Origin: Canna indica | Taxonomy: Eukaryota; Streptophyta; Magnoliopsida; Zingiberales; Cannaceae | DNA length: 64,000 nucleotides | Assembly: GCA_034359265.1 (NCBI GenBank) | Contig: CP136898.1 | Location: 5,830,501 to 5,894,500 of the forward strand | Reading direction: 5' to 3' | Part shown: piece after piece, positions 1-12,600 of the stretch | Numbering within the stretch: the stretch's first letter is position 1 | Layout: each line of letters starts with the position of its first letter | Program-made: the position numbers and the translations under genes | The notes under the pieces: model-generated | What the model saw: only the letters and a program-made list of their open reading frames with translations | Databases searched by the model: none | What the model was told of the DNA's origin: nothing

Positions 1-637
1 TATGAGGCATATTTAGATACTCGAAATATCTCTCGAAATTTCATAAGGGATATGTCATAAATGTGTCAATTGTTATCACTTATATCACAAGTTTATTATT
101 GTCAGAATTCACGATGATAAATATAAGATGTTGATATTCTTATTTGATCAGATGAAGACTTCATGCTAAATTACAATTGATTCGATCTGAGTTTAATTCA
201 TGAGTAGAAATGATTCGGATTCGATCTGACCATACTCAGATAGCTAGTCGTCCAGGTACTATATGATATTTTTAATAGGGTAAAATATCTCAGTTAATTC
301 TTAGTTAAACGATCAAAACCGGATAATATTTTATGCCTCATTTTAACTGGAAAACGACGTCGGGGTGTTTATAACGGCTATTTTAACGGAACAATTGCTG
401 TTAAAGGCGACGTGACAGTGTTACACACCTTCGAAACATTCGTAACAACAGTTAATAACATTGTTATTTTTCTGGATAGGAGTCGTTATATCACCAAAGA
501 GCGATATGATCGAATGGTATTAGCTATTTTTGCGTGAGAATTATCTTTGACTGTCCGAAGCGTTACTCAAAACCGTTATATATATATTTCATCACTTCCT
601 GCGTTTTATAAATATCATAAAATGAGTCTTCCTGTAT
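1..637 (+). promoter_or_regulatory. Upstream region of the AlaRS gene
   Basis: AT-rich 5' flank with no convincing gene. A TATA-like run lies at about 576-588, roughly 50-60 bases before the first start codon of the AlaRS reading frame, so the 5' leader is probably short. Nothing else recognisable was seen in bases 1-570. The TATA assignment is inference from position and composition. Confidence 0.45.
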
Positions 638-687
638 ATGGTCTTCTCCACCACTCTCCCGCCGCTCCGCTCCCTCGTCCTCCCTAG
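622..687 (+). other. Short upstream ORF (21 codons) overlapping the AlaRS start
   Basis: An ATG at 622 opens a 21-codon frame that ends at the TAG at 685-687. It overlaps, in another frame, the ATG at 638 that begins the long AlaRS reading frame. If transcription starts upstream of 622, ribosomes would meet this uORF first and could skip the 638 start and reach the 758 start. Whether 622 is inside the mRNA is not known from sequence. Confidence 0.4.
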
Positions 688-3600
688 GGTTAGGGTTAGG
701 ATCTCGATCTTCTCTTCCGCCTCGTCCGCTTTCAAATCGACTTCAACAGCGGCGAAGATGGCCCATGAGACAGCTCCGGTGGAGTGGCCGGCAAGCAAGG
801 TGAGGGAAGCCTTCATCCGGTTCTTCGAGAGCAAAGAGCACGTGAATTGGCAATCGAGCCCCGTGGTGCCACTCGATGATCCCACTCTTCTCTTCGCCAA
901 TGCGGGGATGAACCAGTTCAAGCCGATATTTCTTGGTACAGTGAATCCGACAACCCCGCTCGGTCGGCTCCGGCGGGCGTGTAATACCCAGAAATGCATC
1001 CGCGCCGGAGGGAAACACAACGACCTAGACGATGTCGGGAAGGACACCTACCACCATACGTTCTTTGAGATGCTCGGTAATTGGTCCTTCGGTGATTACT
1101 TCAAGGCCGAGGCCATCTCTTGGGCCTGGGAGCTCCTCACTGAGGTCTCTAACCACTTGTAGCTTTGATTGTCTTTATTTTATTGCATTTTCACATACAA
1201 TTAGGAGTTGCTGTGTTGTGATGAGATCCTGAAAGTTCCTTCTTTATTAAATATTGCTTGCAGATGTATAGATTGCCTAAAGATAGAATTTATGCTACTT
1301 ATTTTGGTGGTGATGAGAAGCTAGGTCTTCCAGCTGATACCGAAGCTAGAGATATGTGGCTAAAATTTTTGGCACCTGAGCGAGTACTACCTTTTGGTTG
1401 CAAGGTAAGATACGTAAGCTAAGTACATGCAAGTTTATATTGCATATTGACTTAAGGGGCTAGTACGTCTCCTGAAATGTTTTTCAACGTATTATCTATT
1501 ACTGAAAGTTCCTTTGGTTACCCACTGCACTTATTGAGTAAAGAAAAATCATCTTTAGCTGTGTAAGAATGACTGTGAGGACCTAATCCAAAAGGCGTTG
1601 CCAAATAATTCATGATATTTTATAACCAGAACATCACCAACATCAACAGGAATCTAGTAAGCCATCCCAAAATTATTTAACCATGGAAAGTTTCTGCACA
1701 TCTAAAAACCTTTTGTATCCTTTTGTTTCAGCACATCTCTTTGCCTAAAAACCTGAAATACTAGTTAACAAGTAGAAAATATATATCCTTTTGTATTTCT
1801 GTCATGTAATTCTAGAGCTATCTTAAATTTCTTTGACTTGTTATCATTTTTATCACATGATATGGGCTGAGTGTGTAAGCTAGTGCATATACTGTAGACT
1901 TCAAACACTTGATACATGGGTACAAATACTTGATCACATTCAAGTGTATTTTTCCAGAATAGGTACTTCATTTGTGGTCATTCCTCACTATAATTCGTCA
2001 CATGCTCTAACTTTAATAGATCAATGCACGTTGATTTCATTAGTAATCATCAATTAGTGTGTTATATGCAAGTTTTTTGTTTAGTTTCTTTAATATACCT
2101 AATCTTGATAGGATCCAAATCATATTTCTGGATAATGTGCTTTTTGCGAGGCATTTTGATTTAATTAAGGGATAAGTTACTTGAAGATGTTTATCTTTCT
2201 ATCTTTTTTCTTATTCAACAGGACAACTTCTGGGAGATGGGTGATACTGGACCTTGTGGACCTTGCACAGAAATTCATTTTGACCGTCTTGGTAATCGTG
2301 ATGCAGCTTCTTTGGTCAATAATGATGATCCTACATGCATTGAGATTTGGAACCTTGTGTTTATTCAAGTATGGCATTTGATATACTTCTTTGGTCAATA
2401 ATGATGACCGTTTTTCTTTTGCCACTTATTTTGCTAATTTCAAGACTCCTCTTGCTACTTATTTTGTAGTTCAACCGGGAAGCTGATGGTAGTTTAAGGT
2501 CCTTACCTTCAAAACACGTTGATACGGGGATGGGTTTTGAAAGACTAACTTCAATTCTTCAAAACAAATTGAGCAATTATGATACAGATGTATTTATGCC
2601 CATATTTGATGCTATCCAGCAAGTATGTTTCCAATAAATCAATCTGTTGATGGTTCCCAAACTGCAAAAGTTCTAAAGTAAGTTCCCATGTTATTCTTTG
2701 TAGGTGACAGGAGCTCGTCCTTACTCGGGCAAAGTTGGTTCAGATGATGTGGACAAAGTTGACATGGCTTACAGAGTAGTTGCTGATCACATAAGAACAC
2801 TTTCTTTTGCTATCGCTGATGGCTCCCGTCCTGGTAAATTTCTAGAAATGTGCTTATGTACCAAAAAGTTTCAAATGTTATGTGGTGTTAGCTAAACTCT
2901 TGTGATTTTTATCTGAGTGGAACTTTTTTGGATCACCTAATAACTAATTATTGAACTGAACTGGCCAAGTCTTGTGTCACTGGGTTATCACTTAAGCTGG
3001 TGATTCAAGTAGTAGGATTGTGTGTGTGAATAAGTGTAAAAATATTAGTACCTTATTTCTAATGTCGTTTTCTTTTAAAATAGTAAAGCTTTTAACCAAT
3101 CTGGTCTCTGCGTACCATGATTGAAAACCCCTTTGCTTTGCTGAAAAACAATCTACACTATCCTATTCAAAAACAATCTTTTAGTCATTATTGTCAATAA
3201 TTTTAAACAACAAAATAAACATGTAAAGATGACTGATTCAGCAGTGGTACTTCACAATAAAAGGGTGACCCGTGACCCGGTGCACAAAGTAATCCCACTT
3301 TTGTGGGCACTAGAGAGAGTTGAAGTATGCAACCTTCTCCCTGCTTTTTTTTACAGAGGCTAGTTCTGTAGCAGTTGTACTTCACAATGTGGAATTGTAA
3401 TGTTCCAGCTGTTCTAAAGCATGCAACTATCGTCCAACAAAGCATGTTCCTGTTCATGGGAATTCTGATATGGCCCGGATGCCGGAAAATACCAGCTTTC
3501 TCTTTGCAGTAGTTCTATAGTAGCTTTACACAGTATAAGGAGCCTTTTAGCAAAACAAGGGTACAATTTTTGGCACCACCTGCATTTGATTCTCTGTGGT

Positions 3601-6600
3601 ATTTTAAGCTCAAACGTTTTAGCATTTTTTTAATCAGTATATTGGCTACTATAATTATCTTATTCTCTCTGGTCCCCTATCAGTTAATGTTTGTTTTGAG
3701 CGATTATTAATTATTCATTAATCTAACTATTCAGATGGCTAATTTTTTAAGTACTTTTGTGTTTTTTACCTGTTATGATATGCTACTTCTCTAGAATGAT
3801 GCTAATTTTTACATGATTTTTCAAGCTGTGAAGAGTTTGTCATAAGGTAAGTACTAATATGCATCTCAATTTTAATTGACTTTCATGTATATAATGTATA
3901 ACCAAGTAGCTCAAATAACTTTTATGAGTGAACTACAACAATAAATATCTCACTTGTTACGTTTTTTATCTTAATCTACTTTGGTTTCACATATAGGTTT
4001 TTTCTCTTTTGCATCTTCATAGAATTCTATCAAAAAGTTTGTGCTTAAGTAGAAAGTACTGAACCTGCAGGCAATGAGGGGCGGGAATATGTTCTCAGAC
4101 GTATTCTTCGACGAGCAGTCCGTTATGGTAGAGAAGTTTTAAAAGCACAAGAAGGATTTTTTAGTGGGTAAGAACAGCAACTATCTATTTAGAACCATGT
4201 CTATATTTTCTGTTTACAAATACTGGTAATAGTTGTTTTCTTGAACATTTATGTTTAATATCTCACACAGTGACAAGAGTTTGATGAAGGCACAAGGGTA
4301 TGCTTTTGTCCATATGCTGTTTATCTGGGTACATAAAATTTTGATAAAGGAATAAGGGATTTTTATGACATGATATTCAATTAAATACTTAGTGAAAGTG
4401 TTATTGGAAGGGCTTCAAATGCTTTGAAAAAAACTTCAAAATAATTTGTTGCTCATTGTTCATGAATTCTCAATGCAAGTGTTGAGCAACTATAATGATT
4501 ATCATTTCTTCGACTCTGATAAATACCTGATGTGCGTTTGGACATGTGATTTCCCAGTATAATACTTAATACTTGATGCAGGTTAAGTTTTTTGAAAGTT
4601 AAAACATAAAATGTTGTAATATTTATAACTTAGAAAAGATATATAAATAAAAAGCACTGGTCGTACTACTAGTAAGGCAGTAAGTATTGATACTGGTACT
4701 CTTATCAGTACTTGACTGTAGTACGTTAATATACCAAACAGTGTACCAAGGTATGATATCAAGTAACAGAAAATGCATGCTTGATATTTATAATTCGATT
4801 TAGTCCTTTATTGCATCAACACTGAGCATCTACCACTTGTATTGATAGTAGAACATTATCTCAAGCTACAGTAGGACCTATTTGCAATATTATGGTTGTT
4901 CTTCCTGTAATTGGCATTCAACTTTTAGACAACTAATTTTCTAAGTTTGAGCAGTTATGCATAAATATGATTCCTGGATGGACTAAAATTGCTGTATAAA
5001 TGAATGCTATGCTGTCATGCTATCAATGATGTCTGTGTACGATGTGATGATTAAAGATTTTCAATTGTGTTAACTAGGTTGTGTAAGAAACCAATTATAG
5101 ATAACCTTTCCTTAATAAAAATGTGGGTACACACTTTCGTGGATTTTTCCATGTTTTCATTAATCATTACTCGTTATATACATGCATATATGTATGTCGA
5201 TATAGTTGCTTGTAATTGGTCTTATGCTGAATATCATGGCTGCCCATATTATCTAGTCTTGTAGGTATCGTTGTGAAGGTGATGGGTGATGTATTCCCTG
5301 AGCTCAAGCAATACAAATTTAAGATACAAGAGATAATTGCAGAGGAGGAAGCTAGCTTTGGAAGGACACTTGTAAAGGTAAATCTGTTTTTTTTCTTTTT
5401 CATTCCTTTCATACTTTTATCTCCTGCAAGATTGACAGTCTCTATATTTTCCTAACAATAATAATGATATTTCAACTAAAACATCTTCTTTTTGTTCGCT
5501 TCAGGTGGTGAATCCAAACTGTATGTTATTAATAAAAAAATTAAACTCTCATAACTTCATTGTAAGCATGTTATTAACTCTAATTCCAACTTAGTTTGCA
5601 TTAGGTCTCTGTTGTTGATATTGCTTTGACCTTTTGCATGTTAAGGCTTGTAAAGCGGCAACATCGATTGTCAATCTATTGGAAATGAGTTTATCTTATT
5701 TACATTTATGCATTATGTAAAACTATAAATCACATATGAATTCTGCTGCATGTTACACTTGTTTGTCTGTATTTTCACATATACTGGAAAACCACACAAA
5801 GTTATTTATCAGCAATGAACATGGAACACATTTACCTTTTTAAACAACATCTAAATATACTTGTGGGAGCATTGAGCTACTGCAGTATTAATAATATGGA
5901 TAACGCCAAATGATTTATTTTCTATTTGTCAAATTTCTGCCTGATTTATCTTGTAAAAATGTTTCTTCTTGCAAATGATGCTCAATGAAATGCGCTGTTT
6001 TCAGGGAATTGAGAAGTTTAAGAAGGCTGCACAGGATGTTCAAGACAATAAAATAAGTGGGCAGGTAAATATTGCTGTCTGGTTCATTGAATTTTTTAGA
6101 TGTATTCTTTTCCTGTATACAGCTTTATTTCTTTTTTCTACTGGCCACTCATTCTGCATTGAGCAAATTGGATAAAGTCCAACACAACCTTTGATCAAAC
6201 ATCATGTGCTTCAGCAGTTTATTCTTTAGCTTTTATCTCGTCTTTTGGTGACCCATTGCTTGCACCTTGTCTCCCAAAAGATGTTATTATGTTTTGAGAT
6301 TATTTTCAGAGTTCAGTTTGGAATTAGGCTTCTACTGTAGCATGAGTTCTTTCTTGCTATAAATAATCAATTTCGTTTTGTTGCCTTGATGTTTTAGTTG
6401 GGATGAGGTAATGTGTCATGTGATCCACATCTAACCATCTTGAATGATGGGTACTTTCTCTTATTTAAATATGTAGTACTGGAAACAACTTTTCCAGAAT
6501 GTTTGTTCTAGTTTTATCATGCTCACTTGGTTGCTTCTTGCCCTTCCCTGGCTCTAATTATAGAGATTATCCAGTTTTGTTATTGTTTTTTTCTCTATTT

Positions 6601-9600
6601 TATCTGAACTCTAAAACTTACTGACTTTGGATTCTTGACCACAAATGTTCAGATTTTGATAAAACAGGAACTTAGCTTATTCTTATGTTTGTGTGTATAA
6701 TATTGAATATAATATGAAAGTCTGTTGTTTTCCTTCTTTCTTGTAACCCTTATCTACCTTCTGGAATTTTCTTGCTTTTGATTTTTTTTGTACTTTATCT
6801 CTGTGGAGCATTATATGTAATATTTGCATGTATGCCATAGTAAGGTGAATTTCATTTGTTTGCAGGAAGCATTCATTTTGTGGGATACCTATGGTTTTCC
6901 TATAGATTTAACCCAGGTAAATGGTAACTCATCATGGTTCAGTGAATATATGTAGTTTGTCACTGATTCTTTTTTTTTTTAATTTTTTTTTATATCATCT
7001 CTGTTACAGCTAATGGCTGAAGAAAGAGGACTAATAGTCGACGTGGAAGGTTTTAATGCTGCTATGGAAGAAGCCAGGCAAAAGGCTAGAAGTGCTCGGA
7101 GTAAGGTGTGTTTTCTTAGGTTTGTTTAGAAGCTGGATATAGTCACCACCTCTAAGGCCTAATGGAGCCTTTTCTATTTAACAATGCACAAGCATTGATT
7201 TCTTCATGTAGTATGAAAAACTGAATGTTTCTCCATGGAGGTTATTATCAGCAAACTATTTTCGTGTTGAATAATGAAAATCTTGTAGGGAAAAAGAGAG
7301 ACATGCACATGACTTTTTAGTATAAAAAGGAAAACTTAATGTGGATCTTTGAAAAGAAAAGTGTTTCTAGTGGTCAGTATGCTCCATGTCACTATAGTTT
7401 GACAAAAAAAGCTTTAAGTCCCTTTTGTCTAAATCAACAGATTAGTTTACAAATTCAGTACCAATGTCATGGTTCACATTATTTTTTAAGGTATCATATA
7501 GTTTATAAAAAGCAAGTTGAATTTATTTTTTAAGTTGAGCTGCAGAGACATACTGTAGAACCTAGTAGATTTAAACAAAGATATTTTGATCAAATATATG
7601 AAGTGCAAGTTTAATGATATCAAGAACAATCTAGGCCCTAGGGCATTTTGGAGGGAAAAAATGCACAAGTTTCTCGTAGTAAAAAAATTTTAGCTAACAT
7701 GTTATTTGGTATGAAGGGGTGACATTGACAATATATATTTTATCTTTTCAGTTATACATTTATTTCTTCTTTTGATATTGCTGAATTTGATCTTTGTGTG
7801 TTGGATCTTTGATCTTAATCACACTTCTAAATTCTTACATCATAATCGTAACTCTCATATAGATTATAAAATAACCTCATTAATAAAAAACAATCTCTTA
7901 ACCAAACAATATGCATTATGCACCTTGGAACTCCTATAACACGAGTTATGATTGAGCTTTCACTTATCCTTTCTCTGATTGTCCACACAGTTACTAGTTA
8001 CTGCTCTATCATGCATATATTCAATCATTTATTTGTACCTGTGGTCCTGCAAGCTATTTAGTGTCAAAACTTATGCCATTTATCCATGTGGAAAATGTTA
8101 TTTTCTTTTTCTAGATTATAAGATATCTTGTTGAAATGAATATCCATTGAATAATGTTAGACATTGTTATATAGTTTCTTATGACTTTTGCTGTACATAT
8201 ATTTGGCAGGTAACTGGGGATTCCATTATAATGGATGCTGATGCTACATCTGAGTTGCACAAGAAGGGTGTGCCTACAACAGATGATAGTTATAAATTCG
8301 TGTGGCACCAGGTTTGAACCAACGATAACCTACCTTTGCTGTTGCAGCAAGCTACTAGTTAATATATTGATAGGAAAAATGTTGCTGAAATTTTCTTAGA
8401 AAGAAACTTGCAAATTATCTATTTGATCATTCCTTACTTGCTATCTATTTCCTTACTGATTTTTTTTAGCATTTGCTAAATCCTGAGAGGCTATCTTATT
8501 CGTATTTGGTAGTTTAGCCCTGACAACTATTCTTAGGTACTTGCATAGCCAATATTCCAAATTTTTTATTTGTGTTGATTGTTTTTATGTCCCAAGTCAA
8601 TTTTTTGGAGATGCTATTTTACAGATTATTGACGGATTATAATTGGGTGATGTTCTAAAGTTTGAGCTCATTTATCTGTCAAATGCTGCACAACATTGGA
8701 AATTTAATAGAGAAATTGCCTTTTACTAGGACCATGAAACTGTAGTTAAAGCTATATACACTGGTACTGAGTTCCTGGAGACAGCCTTGGATGGAGCTGA
8801 TGTTGGCATTGTTTTGGAAAGTACAAGCTTCTATGCTGAACAAGGCGGGCAGGTAAATTTTTCTGCTCAATTGATAGAATGCTGTTTGGAGATGGATTCA
8901 CTGCCTATATCTTACAAATTTTTGATATTTTTTCCTTCCATGGAGATTTTGGTACCATCTGCATTTCTAAATATCCTTGGTGAATTATTCTGGACTTCCC
9001 TTCTGCTCAAGTTTCATGATGGAATCAATTATGCAAATAACAATCGACTTACCCATTGCTGATACATTATTTTCTTTTTGATTGTAGTTTGACACATACT
9101 TTTGCTGCACATGCTGTGATTTGCCTTCCATGGGTTATTATTATTTTCATAAATTTCATGAACTTAGGCATGAAACAATCTTAGGGTAGAGCAATTATAG
9201 TCTTAACGTTCGATGAATGCTTGAACACTGCATCTCAAAACATGCATGTGTTTCCACACACAATGGCCTCTAAACATATGCATATTCAGATGCTGCAATT
9301 ATCTTCTTTGGGATTTTATCATCCTCATTAATTTCATTAACTTAGGCATGGAACAATCTTAGGTTAGAGCAATTATAGTCCGAGCCTTGGATGCATATTC
9401 CAAAATTGCATCTCAAAACATGTATGTTTCTCCCTGCCTTGAAACATATGCAGATCAAGCCCAGGAAAAGAAAGAAATGACTGAAAACAAGGACAATAAT
9501 GGAAAGAAAATTGAAAAGATACAGCACAACAGTTTTTTCTTCACCTGTGTCTTTTTAACCTTAGATATGTGGCTTCCCTCTGCCAGATTTTTGCAGGAGC

Positions 9601-12600
9601 AAAATCAGTATAGGCATTTGCTAAGCCAAAATCTTCGTAAGAAATGGTGACATGTCTTGATTAAGCAGTAAACTCTCTGATAGTCTGATTAAATGCTTAA
9701 ATGTTTATTTAAATGATTCTCTTAGTTGTGACTAACTGACTATACAAGTTCATAAGTTGAGACATCTTGCTTGTACACCTCTTTCTTTAAATAATAAAAA
9801 TAAATTAAGATGGCTCCATGAGGTAGTTAGGCTGGATGGAGTAACTTATTATATATGAATTTCACAAGTATGAAACACCTATTTTGACATATTCTGTACT
9901 GGACACCAGCATATTATTTCAATATAATTATTATAAATAAGTTTACTGCTTGGTGTCACAAAGAAATATCTGTTGAAATTCATTCCAATTTTTGAAGCAA
10001 TTTTTTCTTCACCCAGTTGTCTTTGAACACACTTTTATGCTATATTCTTTTTTGGTCATTGTTAGCTCTGTTGGTTTGAACCTCAAGTTGAAAAAAAGCA
10101 TAATCTGTGAATTAAAATATCTTTGTTATAGATATATGATACTGGGTCAATAGAAGGATCACTTGGGTCATTACAAGTAAATAATGTTCAAGTATATGGA
10201 GGCTTTGTTCTTCATATTGGAGCTGTTACTGGAGGGTCCAAGGGATTGTCTGTTGGTGATAAAGTAATATGCAAGGTGAAGTTTATAAACAATTTGAATG
10301 TTTTGCTGTGTTCTTCTCCCTACTGACTTCTATATATTGACATATTTCCTATTGTTTAATAGGTGGACTACAAGAGACGAACTCTGATTGCTCCAAACCA
10401 CACATGTACTCACATGCTTAATTTTGCTCTTAGGGTATAAAACATCCATGGAATTTTAATGCTTCATTTTGAGATATTAGTTCTTTTTCTCTCCCTTACC
10501 CTAGTTCTGACTGAAACTCAGGAAGTGCTTGGGGACCATATTGATCAAAAGGGTTCAATTGTTCTTCCTGAGAAGTTAAGATTTGATTTCTCCCATGGTA
10601 ATAATCAAGTTTGTAGTTGACTCACTTTTTAATGTTCATCAGCTATTATATTCAATAAGCAGTTTGTAACAGGAAAGCCTGTGCACGCTGAAGATTTGAG
10701 AAAAATTGAGTCAATTGTAAATCAGCAGATTAAAGATGAGTTAGATGTCTTTGCAAGCGAAGCAACCCTGTCTGCTGCAAAGCGTATAGTTGGATTGAGA
10801 GCAGTTTTTGGTGAAGTAAGAGCTTTGTTCTGAATAATATGGTCTTAAATGTACACTTGGTTTCCATCAAGGATTTTGTAGACTATGTCTGACCTAAATG
10901 CATTCTCTTTTTGTTCCCATATTCTTTGATGTAGATCTATCCTGATCCAGTGAGGGTTGTGTCAATTGGCCGTAAAGTGGAAGATCTTCTACAGGATCCT
11001 GATAATAAAGAATGGTTATCTATATCAACAGAATTTTGTGGAGGTATGATTTGTAGACCTTTCTTTTGAACTCTACGTGGATTCCAGTTTATACAGCCAA
11101 TATTTTTCTATGCCAGGGACTCATATATCAAATACCCGAGAAGCTAAGGCATTTTCCCTACTATCTGAGGAGGGAATTGCCAAGGGAGTTAGAAGAATAA
11201 CTGCTGTTACAACTGAATGTGCATTCAAGTCGCTGGAGTTGGCTTCGTCTCTTGATGCTGAAATTATTGAAGCATCCAATTTAGATGGAAGCTTGTTGGA
11301 AAAGGTACTAATACATATCTATATTATATAGTTTTATCCATATCTATACTGCTGAAATTATTGCATCCCGTGATTTTACAAGAATTTTTATGATTGAGAA
11401 TGTTACACATAACAAGCTTTTAGCTTTTATGATTTTGAACCCCCGAATCAAGCTTATTATCGCGACCAAAAAAATTTCACGGTAGCGAACCTTGATATCG
11501 CTATATCGTCCGCGTCGCGATATTATCAACAATATATATATAAAATATTAAACTTTAAAAACCCCCAAAGACTAACAATGCGCTTTGCAAACTTTGTATA
11601 TAACATTAGGATTTTGAACCCCCAAAGACTAACAATGCGCTTTGCAAACTTTAAAAACTTGGGAGTACGTCCACCGAAGGATTTCCACCATTCAACTAAC
11701 ATTAAAAATATAAAATATTAAAATTCAAAAATATGTAAAGACAATAAATATTAATAAATAAAATAATACACAATATAGTTACCAGGAATCCTATTTGAGC
11801 CCTCTCTAATCACCATCTCTCTTGCAAAAGGTCCTCGATCTTCATCATACACATCGGCATTTAGAAGTATTTTGGATCGTATTGTATCATCCAACACTAA
11901 TTTCTCAAGTTGAAGTCTTCACGTAGTTTCCCCGAGTACACGACATCATTTTTCTTGATGTCAAAATACTTGCCCGGATTGAGAAATAGAGCCGCACCAT
12001 ATAATGGTGTTTCCATTTGACGCTCCCATCGACTTTCAATGATATCAATGACTTTCTTGCACAAAGTGGATTTGTGGGCAAAGACTTGTTTGATCCTCCT
12101 CTTAGCTTCACCCATTGCCGTGGCTAATTCCGTCATAGCGGGTTTTTCATCACTATCTGCTATCCTCAAAACCACAAGTAGAGGCTGTGATGCTTTAATG
12201 CAATCTTCAACTGCCTCCCAAAATTTAACCGCATGGATTAATTCATAAATTTTCTTTCCCGCTTCGGTCTTGCACAATTTTGAATCAAATCAATCTTGAC
12301 TTACAAACAACCGCTGCAACTCTTGTTTAAATTTTCTCAAACATGACAATGTTAGAAATGCAGTCGCAAATCTAGTAGCCCCGGGTCTAACAAGATCATG
12401 TCTGTTAGTGTGCTCCCTCATCGCATCAAGAAGGCGACCATGTCTATAAATGAATGTGGTCAATGATCTTGCTCTTGCAATTGTAGGTTTGAATTCTTTC
12501 ATTTTTCCCACATCTTCCAACATAAGGTCCAAGCAATGTGCGGTACAAGGGGTCCAAAACAGTGTAGGCAACCTTTGCTCCAACAATCTCTCCGCTGCCT

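Noticed and set aside
685..700. Interstitial telomere repeat
   Set aside because: Only about 16 bases; better explained as a telo-box-type promoter motif near a translation gene.
5257..5377. AlaRS exon 7 starting at 5264 (after TTGTAG)
   Set aside because: That start breaks the frame; the earlier acceptor (ATCTAG at 5251-5256) restores [13 protein letters not shown] and matches the family.
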